In this document: positions 38,610 through 50,358 of the stretch, in pieces
How positions within the stretch are numbered: the stretch's first letter is position 1
How the letters are laid out: each line of letters begins with the position of its first letter
NCBI GenBank assembly: GCA_037178855.1
Contig: JASJZC010000006.1
Coordinates: 5,208,001-5,272,000, forward strand
DNA length: 64,000 nt
Direction: 5' to 3'
Source of the DNA: Oscheius sp. JU75
Taxonomy: Eukaryota > Nematoda > Chromadorea > Rhabditida > Rhabditidae
Notes under the pieces: generated by a model
Seen by the model: the letters and a program-made list of their open reading frames with translations, nothing else
Told to the model about the DNA's origin: nothing
Databases searched by the model: none
Translations under genes and position numbers: made by a program

Positions 38610-40974
38610 CAGAAAGATTGGGCTTTCCCTCGCGGGAATTGACGTCACACTAAAGCCTCTCTCTATGCCCCGTTTTGCGAAATCTCATTTGAATTTCTTT
38701 TCGCAACTACAACTTGCTGCAGATGGGCAGCAAGGGCACAGATGTCTTTGACACGCGGTTGACTCATAAAAAGGTGTACTCTCTCTCCATTCATAAGAAC
38801 CAGCGACTGTCTAGACACTGTCTCTCTCTCGAACCTCAACGGGGGACAGAGTAGTCGAGAGGAAGACGGCAGCAGCAGCACGACTAAACCATACGGCAAA
38901 CAGGGAGCAGAGAGGAAGACTCTGTGAGTTGGAGAGGGAGAATTGGGTAAACAGCTCAACTTCTTTAATCTACTTCACTCACTCCCGGACTGCCAGTACT
39001 TTCTCAAGAGAGAAGCAGTTGGTACGAGGGATTGTTCTTTGTTCTAGAAAGCGAGTCTCCGTGACAGTTCAAGATCGAAAAAGAGTACAAAAAAGGGGAG
39101 CGGAGCATTGGGGGAATGTTTCGAAGCTAGAAGAGTATACTGTACAATATTGTTTGTAAATAATGGATGGACCCAAAAGAGTGAGAAATCTTCTCGCTCT
39201 CTATCTCGCTTTAGTGCTCTAACCAGTTGTAATAATTTATTACCTTATGTTACCTAAAATAGCCTGAAATGCATGCCAATTATAGATCGTAACATTTATC
39301 AGATTCAAATGGGAAGGAAAATAGGAACGAAAAGCGAGCGTCTGGGCCAATTGCGAGTCATCGCTCGTCTATGAATAGCCCTTTTTCGTTTATAAAAAGA
39401 AACTGACGCTATCTTTCCAAGGCAGATTCTGATTCATCCCTTTGTTTATCCCCACATGGGTTTTGCACAGTAAACATCAGGCAGAGGGCCTTGAATCGAG
39501 GCTAATTGACTGGAGGGACAGGTGCTTAGCGGGTGAGAACGGGGGTGTCAGCTGCGACTATTAATCAAGATGATTTTTTTGCCTGGAGAATTGGAAGGGG
39601 ACCAACCGGAAAGACTCTTTTTCCAAGTCCTCTGTGACTTATTGATAGCCGGAAGATAGAGGCTCGCGGGAGAAAACAAAAAAGGATGTCTGGGCTCAAA
39701 ATAGGCAGAGAAGGGAGAGATATTATATTTGTATTTAATCAATCGGGTCAAGCCTCCTTCAATAGCGAAAACTGATCTTTCCTTTTTAATTTCCACCAAA
39801 ATTGGGGGATAAAAGAGAAGCTGGCAGAAGTCAGAACAGAGACAATTTTGTAATTCGGCAGGGTTGAAGGTCGCGAAAAGACAGATAATGATCGGAAATT
39901 AAGATTCGGCAGATTATGTTTCTTCGATCGGTTACAAACAACTGAAACAGTAACTTTTCCTCCTAACATAGGTCGAGAACATTGTAGGATAATGCTAAGT
40001 GTTTTGAAGAAAGTTCTGATACACTTTGTTCAAAAGTGAAAGAAAACGAGATTAAACAAGTACAATCTACGAGACTTTATTCAGACAGACTTCCTATTAC
40101 AAGTCTTCTTCGCCACACGCCTAATATTCGAGACACGTGCACCTCATAATAGAAGAAGGTCGGCGAGAGAGACAGAGAATTAGCCGAAATGTATGCAAAA
40201 AGCTGGCCGAGAGAGAGTTTTCTCCGGCTCCGAGAGAGAGGACCCGTCGGGTAAGCAAAGGCCAGCTATTGATTGGCTTGCCCGGGCTGCCACCCGTCCC
40301 CAACACAACCACGGCCCCTCTCGCGCACACTTTAAAACCCGTCTGCTCCCTCTTGGTCTCTCTCGACATTTGACCCTCAATTGGTCAGCTGGACCTCTTT
40401 TTGTTTTGTAATCAGAGGACCAGATCTTGAGGAGGAAACAGCGTATTATTACACAGAAGAAAGACATTTTTTACCGGGAAGAGAAGCTTATGATTAATGC
40501 GGAACACAGAGAGAGCCAAGGGGTTTTATGAGAGAGTTGGCAGTTTGTCACTTTGACTCATCCGGAGCCTGCTGCTGGAGATTAAGTACGGGAAGCAGAG
40601 AGGAAGTACTAGAAGAGAACTTAAGCAGATCGTTGGTTTAACTGGGTGTTTTGAGGGGAAAATCTGGTTAGCGGTACAGAGCTTATGAGCTTTCTGCTGG
40701 CACTCAAGATCTAACCACCTTTTATCGCGAACTCATTAACTACTACAGAAAATTATTGCTAGCTGATAAAAGAAATTGGACGCAGAAGCCGTATCCGTTC
40801 CTGACCACCGACTCAATGAGCCATGCGAGGACAGCTGCTTCCCTATGTACTGCAGTTGTTGACAACTGCAAAAACTTCCTCCATGCCGGTTAGAGAGACA
40901 GAAAAGAGTCTTCTATTTATGCAACTTTTTTCCACGATTCACTAACTACTGTGTTACCTAATAGTTAGCTATCT

Positions 40975-41157
40975 AGTTCAAAATGCTCAAAATCTGTGTG
41001 TGTGTGTGTGTGTCTGTCTGAAGCCCTAATTGGTATTTGTCACAAATGCTCTGTGACAGCAATTAATCTTTGCGAGTCAAATCGAGTCAGTTTGAGAGAT
41101 GCGTCTCTGGGAGAACATTGCTCCGGTAGCTTGAACTAACTATCACGAGCCCCAACG
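40975..41157. repeat. Dispersed repeat, copy 2, with (TG)n
   Basis: Second copy of the repeat at 275-475, same orientation, sharing GACAGCAATTA and GCGTCTCTGGGAGAACA. A TG run at about 40996-41014 has expanded where copy 1 reads TCTGTGTATCTG. Confidence 0.6.
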
Positions 41158-41890
41158 AGGCATCAGCCAAACTTCTAATTGTGTCTGAAACTATTTGGCG
41201 AACTTTTAGCTTTTAGTTGTAGTAATTGCTTTCAAATACTTCAGATTTTTGAGTTCTGGAAATATTGTTTGCATGTATCATGGAAGTACCAAAAAAAGAT
41301 ATGTTGCATCTGGAGATAGACAGTGATGAATATGGCGATTAGGGACGTGAGCAATTGTTCTATGTCGGATTATCAATCACGGCTCACCTGTGTGGCCTCT
41401 AACCATTTATCCAAAGATCCCATCTTATTTTGGAGCACACACCTCTCCTACGACCGGATGACTGAATGGCGAGTCCCATTAGATTGGGAGGAAACGGCCT
41501 AGAGGGAAAACGCCAACAAGGCGCGAGAAAATGGGCAGGTTGAAAGAGTCGGGGTGACCTTTGCATTTTGAAGCATCTGATTCCGTGGTAACTCAGGAGA
41601 CCATTGTGCCATCTGGGAGAAATGGGGAGGACGGGAAGATAGAGACAAAAGGATTAGGGCCGTCGTCTTTAATTCAAAGCTGCCACGTCAGAAAATTCGA
41701 GCAGAGTGTAGTAGCGAAAGAGGGGTTTTGAAAGATTGAAATGCGAACGACGTAGGTCAGTGTCTCTGTCAGGAGCTGTAAAATTTTTGTTGTACATGTA
41801 TCATTTATCACAGAGTAGTCGATGCGGTCCAGCCGGTCTATCACAGAGCTCATTATACGCCAGAGAAGCACTATGTACAGACAAAAAGTA

Positions 41891-44800
41891 TCACTGTGGT
41901 ATTCCGATGATGTCTCGCTGATCTCGGATCGTCTCAAAGCCGCCGTCGAGGACACAGACGCCGTCAACGTGATTCTCCAGGACCAGGAGACTCACGAACT
42001 GGAAATATTATAATTCTCTAATTCCACATTGCTTACTTGTTTGATAGTTTCGATATCTTTGCCTCCAACGACACAGACCGGGTGGCCGTTGTTCTGTGCC
42101 GATTTGAGAACTACCTCGATGCTTAAAAGAGCCACTGGATTGGGCTGACAGCTCATAGAGTGCATGACATGTCCACGAGCAAACTCGGTGGGATTTCGTA
42201 TGTCCAGGACAGCTATCTCTTGACGAACAACTCTCCAGCAGAATTCTTCTGGAGACATTCTTGCGCAGTGCCATTGTTTCAGTTCAGTATGAGTCAGAAT
42301 GTTCAGAGAACATTTGAGACTTCTTGGCTCTCCTTCGTCGGAAATCGTTGCAAAGTCAGAAGCATGGCAACGTTTGGCACAACTGGCTGGAACTTTCTCG
42401 TAGAGAGCAACAGAATCAGAGACGACACGGTCCATCGACATGTCTGCAAGAGTTCGTATAGTCAAGGAGACGGAGATACTCCTCACCTGGCAGATCCGAA
42501 AACAGCAGAATCACATCGTTGAAGTTGGAATCCATAATTCTTGGGCGCAGCTGTCTCAACAGGGCCAGCCCTACGAAAAGTGGAAAAGACGAGTCGTGAA
42601 GGAGAAGTACATCCCAAACATAGAGCAGCTTGTGGATTGGAAGTACGTGAGCGAAGCACGTCAAGAACCATGGGATGGCAAACAGTTCCGGATAGAAATC
42701 GATGCCGACTAGTGTTGTGTAGTACTTGGCATCTGTGTAGGAGAGAAGATGGAAGAAGACGGCCAGGTGTTCTTGGATGACGGCCGAATTATCTTTGAGG
42801 AAGAAGTTGAAGAGGTACTTGTTGACGAACTGTGAGAGACAGATCAGAGCTTTTGGAAGCTCATTGAAATGAAGGAGAAGGAACGGCGTGCTCAGACTGT
42901 CACAGCCTTGCCAGTAGACATATTCTTCGTGAGTCAGAAGCCAGGCTTTCAACAGTCTCCGAAGTTTCCAGTGAGCAGAGGGAGAAGTCATGAGATCGTC
43001 GTACTGGTGACATCGTGGAATATCGACGTCCAGTTGTCGATCACTCGAATGCGGAGCCAGTGTGTTCAGCTCATAAAAATCGAGGCAGTCGCCAGCTCTT
43101 ACTCCGAGCAGTTTGGCCCAGACTTCGCCTCGGACAACTGGAGGAATGTCACAACGGATGGCCATCTTCAGAAAACTTCGGTTGGGACAATTCAATAGAT
43201 GACGGATCAGAAGAGAGCGGGACAGCTGATAGGCGACGTCCTTTTCTTTGACCAGGAGCGAGAGACCGTCCTCTCCCTTGGGAACTCCGTTCATCTCGAC
43301 AGAATGGACGAAACAGGAAGTGTCCAAAGAGTCCAGTTTTTCTAGAAGGTTCTTTGAAGAAAGACAGACAATGTCCATTGGAGAACAGACTCTCCGCGAC
43401 TCGTCATTTCCAAAGAAACGAAGATCTTCAACCACCAATCTGAAATCAGTACCATTTCAGACTATGACGCATGAGTTACATCGGGACAGTTTGAATGGGG
43501 AACTGGGCTTTGATATGCCCCTTCTTGGCCAGAATAGCTTCTGCCGAGGCTCCGCACAACTTCCAAAGGGAAAAGGCAACGTCTAGATCAGTTGTGGCCA
43601 GTTTCCAGTCTGCTCCCAGATTATTGACCTCGTCACGAATTTCCTCGATGCTTTTGAAACGATTCGGGTCTTCTTGAACCGGAGAGCTGAGAGCGGAGAG
43701 AAGCTCAGCGGCAGATGGTCTCTGAAATTGACATCTTGTAAATGGAATCTACGCAAATATGGTTGGTGTTTGAATCTTTTCCTGTACCATTTTTTTTAAC
43801 AAGGTTTATTGTCAAAGGACTAGATGACTCGAAGGATGCAATGGAGTCGGTGCTTGTAACACCTCGCGGTAAGTGATCTGGCCTCTGTCAAAGAATAGTG
43901 GCAGACGTTGATCCTTCTTGCTGGTCCAGCGATAGAAGAGTCCAACATCCCAGTAGTTGTTCGATCGGAGAAAGAAGCACGGCTGACCTGTCCTGATGTC
44001 TTCTTCTCTTGTGATGGTCTCAGTTCCGAGTGGACACAGCGCGACGAGAATCTTCTCACACTATGGGCAGCCAGTCTTCTTGGAAGGTTGAGGAGGTTCC
44101 TCCAGAGAAGAATCTTCTTCTGACATTAGAAGAGGCATCACTACGTCTATCAGCGTCGGGCCAGAATAGGCAGCAGCAGCGGACGAGTTCATCCCTGATG
44201 AATGACAGAGAAATTCGTGTCTGACCTGTCAGGTCGTGTAAGACTTATGGAGAACATTAAAGCAATTAGGAGAACCTTTCTCTTGCAAAAAAAAACGAGG
44301 CAGTGCTTCCAACTGTATTCAGCAGAGCTTCAGCCCGAAGAACGTCTTTTTTGTAGAACAAAGAGAATAATTGCCAGGCAGATGACGAATTACGCATATT
44401 GCTGAATAATGCTAGCTGTGAACTGTATTTTGAACACGAATATTGACTATACATCTGGTCGCAACAAAATCTTTGCACTCACCTGTGAAGGTAGAACTGA
44501 CAAGCACTGACTGATCAGTCTGGCCACATCTTCAGGTACTCTCGGCGTAGCTGTCTTCACCGCTGCCATCAAACTCTCGTAAATTGACTCTCCCCCACTG
44601 TTTTGAAACAGCTTCTCGAGTACTGCCGCATACTGCGCGAACGACCATATCGTTGAGAGTGTCTTTCCCTGAAAGACAAGTCCTTTAGACTGAGGGAGAC
44701 AGATGCCCAGACCCCCAATTATGCCTTTCATCTCTTCCGAGAGCCCATTGAGATCATTTGACAGATGTTACGATTTGCACGATTGAGCCAATTATTCTCG

Positions 44801-45626
44801 TGCCCTCGCCTTGTACGCGAGTCGTCACAGCACTGTTTCGAAATAGTACTGATAACTTTATGGAGACGGTTGGCAAATTTGAGACTGACAGGTCATTTAT
44901 GTTTCGAAAGACGTGAGAAGAGAGATCAATTTCGGTATACTTAAAGTTGTGTAAAGAAATCTTCAATCAAAATATTCAACTCACCAAATACAGCTCTAAA
45001 AGAATGATTCCAAAAGCCCATACATCAGATGCGAATGTTGTTTTCCAATCTTCGCGCAGCAATACTTCTGGAGCCGCGTAGTAATCATGGACCAGTGGCT
45101 CCAAAAGCAGTCTGCTGTCTCCCGAAACGTGTCTAAACAATTGCCATCCTCCAAAGTAACTTTTCCTTTACCTCAGCCCATACTGTGCCAGTCGGACCTT
45201 CCAAGTAGCGCCGTTTTGGCAAAGTCTGACGGTAGAAGATCGTAAGAATCCGATAACAATGCCTTCATGATGAAGATGATTGACTGCTGAGGCGAGTTGT
45301 TGAGTCAGTTCCAAGTTTGGAAGATCTCTGCATCAAATGTTCAGAATCAATGTATTGCCTTACATTTGCCCAATGAGATCGGCTAAAGACTGTTCGTAAT
45401 GTTCCGAGATGAGCACAATGGAGTTAGCCACCGATACACATCTGTGGAGATCCAAATAGCGACAAAGATTCTCATGATCGAGACTCAATAGTCGTTGGAA
45501 CTTTCCGATCATTGTGACGGAACTAGAGACCGAAGGTAGACCATTAGCGTTCAAGCAACTAGCACCGACAGAGTCGCTTCCAATGAGAACAGAGGCTCCG
45601 AAGCAGGATTTACCCGTTGACCTCAT
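41891..45626 (-). CDS. tbck-1: TBC-domain pseudokinase (TBCK)
   Basis: Exons, transcript order: 45626-45364, 45327-45172, 45132-44985, 44668-44483, 43721-43480, 43439-42487, 42443-42037, 41998-41891; 820 aa. The N-terminal kinase-like domain (about 1-250) lacks a Gly-rich loop, and the HRD and DFG motifs are replaced (VIGFL; AQYG), so it is a pseudokinase, as in human TBCK. The TBC Rab-GAP domain (about 430-640) keeps the arginine finger in VDIPRCHQYD (R474) and the glutamine in YWQG (Q509). The C-terminal rhodanese-like domain (about 690-800) contains VLDIRNPTEFARGH and has no obvious active-site Cys loop. Vertebrate TBCK acts with the FERRY complex and mTOR signalling; here that is inference. 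Acceptor TTGCAG ends 1 nt before the ATG. The 761-bp intron between exons 4 and 5 holds another ORF. Confidence 0.92.
43805..43810 (-). terminator. Poly(A) signal inside TBCK intron
   Basis: Minus-strand AATAAA directly after the TGA of the intronic ORF. It supports a transcript ending within the TBCK intron. Confidence 0.5.
43812..44192 (-). CDS. ORF inside TBCK intron with in-frame TAG
   Basis: Within the intron 44482-43722 and on the same strand, one frame runs from ATG at 44192 to TGA at 43814-43812. It has codon use like neighbouring genes (AAC, TAC, TTC, GTC, CTC preferred) and is broken only by TAG at 44063-44061 (KKTGCP, stop, CEKILVALCP). AATAAA (43810-43805) follows the TGA within 2 nt, as expected of a real transcript end. 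Possible explanations are a nested gene, an alternative TBCK last exon, a short intron across the TAG (for example GTAGTG to CCCATAG), readthrough, or a pseudogene. An acceptor TGACAG at about 44232 would join TBCK exon 4 in phase and end at the TAG. I recognise no family. Confidence 0.35.
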
Positions 45627-45907
45627 TCTGCAAGAATTATTCGATTCTGGAACTGTGAAAGTACTGTCAAGAAATCTATCATCTCTAGTGCCTAGCAAAC
45701 GAAGTGTCAACTATGGTTTATTAGCCATTTTTAGATATCGAACAAAAAGAGAAGGAAACAAGTAAGTCAAAACAATTTCTGCCGATTCGGAGCATAGGGA
45801 AAGAGGACACCATGTATAGTTAGCCGGGTTAGCAAAGAATTTTTGGGGATGAAATGAGAAATGGGGGAAGAAGTGTTGACCCGGATAGTACAGAGCTGAC
45901 CGAAGAC
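45627..45907 (-). promoter_or_regulatory. eIF4A-TBCK intercistronic region (operon signals)
   Basis: The eIF4A stop and the TBCK start are 281 bp apart on the same strand. Minus-strand AATAAA at 45723-45718 is followed about 90 nt later by TTGCAG|A directly before the TBCK ATG. A poly(A) signal about 100 nt upstream of a trans-splice acceptor is the standard layout of a nematode operon with SL2-type processing. Confidence 0.7.
45718..45723 (-). terminator. Poly(A) signal of eIF4A
   Basis: Minus-strand AATAAA, 185 nt past the eIF4A stop and about 90 nt before the TBCK acceptor. Confidence 0.65.
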
Positions 45908-47628
<1,721 letters not shown>

Positions 47629-47948
47629 GTCAATTAGAACGTCCTCGAAACAAAAGTTTCTTTGATAAGCTTGAAAAAACGCTGTTGTCCCTTGGGCTGG
47701 GAAAAAGAAATGGAGAGGGCGGACCAGCCTCGGCCGGCTGAAACAGCTAAAGACGGTAGAATCATGGCGGGACCCACTATAACCAACCTTTAACTTTTTG
47801 GAGTACCGCCAAATTCTATTTTTCGAACTTGGAGCACATTTACGCGCGAAGTCAGGACATTACATTCTCTTGTCCCGTTCCCTGTTTTTTTTTTAATTTT
47901 TATTTCATGCACAAACAGCCAAAAAAGGTTACATTCAGGTAACTGACC
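47629..47948. promoter_or_regulatory. Shared divergent promoter, eIF4A and PIX
   Basis: Only 320 bp separate the start codons of two divergently transcribed genes. The stretch has T-runs on the PIX side (about 47886-47898). A TACATTCAG acceptor lies 10 nt before the PIX ATG, so that message is probably trans-spliced. No TATA box is seen, as is common for housekeeping genes. Confidence 0.5.
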
Positions 47949-50358
47949 ATGTCAGAAGAGGCTCCTCTGCTCGTGAGAGCCAAGTTTGCCTTCAACGGTA
48001 AAAATAACGACGAGGTTTGTTTCAGGAAGTGTATCATAATTTTTTTTTGCTTTCCAGTTATCATTCCGCAAGCAAGAAATAATCACCATCACGCAGCAGA
48101 TTGAGGGCGGTTGGTGGGAAGGAACATTGAATGGGGTTACAGGCTGGTTTCCAAGCGACTACGTCGAAGTTCTCGATCCTAACAGTGGGTCAAGCTAACA
48201 GAAGTAAACTTTGTCGTGTTCAGACGCGGTTCCAGCCTCAAATGGACATACCGGACGAATAGTTGGTAAGAGTATGTGGGAAATAAGTCCTGTAAAAACA
48301 GATTTAGCTCCTGCTGGACTCGCTTTGGACCGAAAAGCCTTTCGTGCGACTGTTGTCCGTGAGTTCATAGCTGCTGAGAAGATGTACATCACAAATTTGA
48401 CGGATACTTTGGCCAAATATCTTCAGCCAGTTCAGGAGGGGTGAGAGAAACGTGAAAATCAAAAGAAATCATAATTTTCCAGTCTGTTTGAGGAAGATTT
48501 CAAGACTTTGGTCTTCAATTTTCCTAAAGTGGCCGAGTTCCAAAAGGAAGTCTACGATAAACTCGAAGCTACCCTTTCGTAAGTCACTCTCCAACAAAAA
48601 GTTTGAAGTTATGAGTAAAGAATGGATTCGAGAGAGCAGAAAGTCGGCGGAATTTTGCTTGATAGTGCTGCCGGGTTGAAAAGCCTTCTTCTGGACTATT
48701 GCTGGAACCACCCAAAAGCTATTGAAATTATCAACGAGAAGGAGTGAGTCAGGCAAAAGGTTTGTATCCAATAGTTTAGTGCCTATCTTTCACAAACAAT
48801 GAGCACCCTTGGTTTTTCAATGACGGACTTTATTGCTCGCCTCAGTGAACCATTCCGACATCTCGACCGATATCCGCCGTTCCTCCAAGAGCTGGAGAGA
48901 TCCATTGAGGAGGATCACAGTGATCGAGGCAATGTACAGAGAGCTTGTGTCATCTACAAAGATCTGAAGGTGAGAGTGGGAAAGAGTATAGGATGCAATA
49001 GGAAGAGGGACTAGATTTTGAGAGATGCACGGTTTTCCAGATCTCTTGTGAGATGACCAGAAAGCAGAAAGAAGCCCATATGGAGCTCTTCCACTCGGCT
49101 CCAATTGAACAATGGGCCAATTTCGAAGAACGCGGCAAAATTCTGTACGTAGGGATTGTCTCTCTCCGACAGAACGGCAACGATCATGAGAGGTCGGTCT
49201 TTTTACAATCTCGGTTCTCAATTTCCTATCCAGATGCATAGCTGTCTTCACCAGGAAGCTGCTGATCATGGAAATAACCTCGAGCAATGCCTATAGCCTC
49301 ATTTACAAACTCCCAAGCAAGGGACTCTTCGTTAAAAGACAAGAGGGTGGCTTCGGAGTTCAGTCCGGAGGTGAATTGACCGTATTCTGTGGTAAACTAT
49401 ATTTAGACCTCGACTTCTTCCTGTCGACCACCGACTATGAGGAATGGCTGAAGGCATTTCTGCAGATGGAAGAGGCCATGGTCGAGAACATCCAGATCTT
49501 GACTACTCGACCCCCCACTCCTCAGAATTCTAGACAGCGCCAGGAACCGACGACCCCAGTAAGATTTGTATATTGGGAAAAGAACGTTTTGTAGACCTCT
49601 ACCGTGGGAACACATCTAGACTGCTCGACACCTGTGGTCAGACCAAGAGAGAAGAAAACGTGAGTGGAAGAGATGATCGATGAATTAGTGATTTCAGAAG
49701 CATGTCAGAACTGAAGATGAATCATGAGTTAGGATTGTTTGTTCCGGAACCGTCTGAAGAGCCAGAGTCCCCAGATACAGGTTGGTTCTGAGACAAAGAG
49801 ACACAATACAGTAGTTCAGGTCCTGGTGGACTCCACCGGCAGAAGAGTTTCGCTGTTCGTCCAGCTCCGCTTCAGCGTTGCAATAGCTCGGAAGGAGGCA
49901 AGAGAACAATTAAGATGAGGAAAGAGAGTGAGTGATCCAAATGAACTACAGCTATCTTTCTATCATTCAGCTCCCATCATCGATCCGGATGATACTGTTC
50001 TTCTCCGAATCGTTGAGGGATACTGTGGACTCTCCTCTGGAAAGGCCGCTCTTCCCACTTACCAGCAACCTCAACTCATTGTGGCTGAAAATGAGAAACT
50101 GTTGATCGAAGAACTCGTTGGAGATGAGATTGTCATCCAGGAAAAGTGAGTAGCCAAAGTTTGGTGCGAGGATCCGTGCATTTCAGAAGTCTGGTTGACA
50201 CTGTCTACTCTCTGAAAGACCAGTTGTCCAATCTCCAGAGTGAAGTAAGCTCTCTTACTAAGGCTCTCGACCGAGAGATTCGTTCCCGTCGTCGCCTGGA
50301 AGAGTCAGTCAAGAGACAGAGCGGAATTCCAGTATCTCCTCTACCTCAGGGTCACTAG
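47949..50358 (+). CDS. pix-1: PIX-type Rho guanine nucleotide exchange factor
   Basis: Exchange factor for Rac/Cdc42 that binds PAK through its SH3 domain and GIT proteins near its C-terminus. Exons: 47949-48014, 48058-48184, 48224-48440, 48483-48578, 48621-48743, 48780-48969, 49041-49192, 49234-49558, 49595-49659, 49698-49780, 49820-49927, 49971-50145, 50187-50358; 632 aa. SH3 (about 7-62) has [20 protein letters not shown], nearly identical to beta-PIX. DH is about 90-270, including KYLQPVQ and [22 protein letters not shown] is about 300-425. A C-terminal coiled coil (about 578-615) should trimerise the protein. There is no calponin-homology domain. Segment 48266-48301 is 36 nt, in frame, with GTAAGA and ACAG ends; I left it as coding. 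The acceptor of exon 12 was chosen at 49971 because 49951 breaks the frame. Confidence 0.92.

Larger units (their letters stand above)
34084..41890. other. 7.8-kb gene-poor region
   Basis: No supported gene lies between the start of the Na,K-ATPase beta gene and the end of TBCK. Purine-rich GA tracts and microsatellites are frequent and ORFs are short. The first part presumably holds the beta-subunit promoter and any alternative 5' exons; a TTTTCAG acceptor lies near 34193 on the minus strand. Repeat features are listed separately. Confidence 0.55.
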
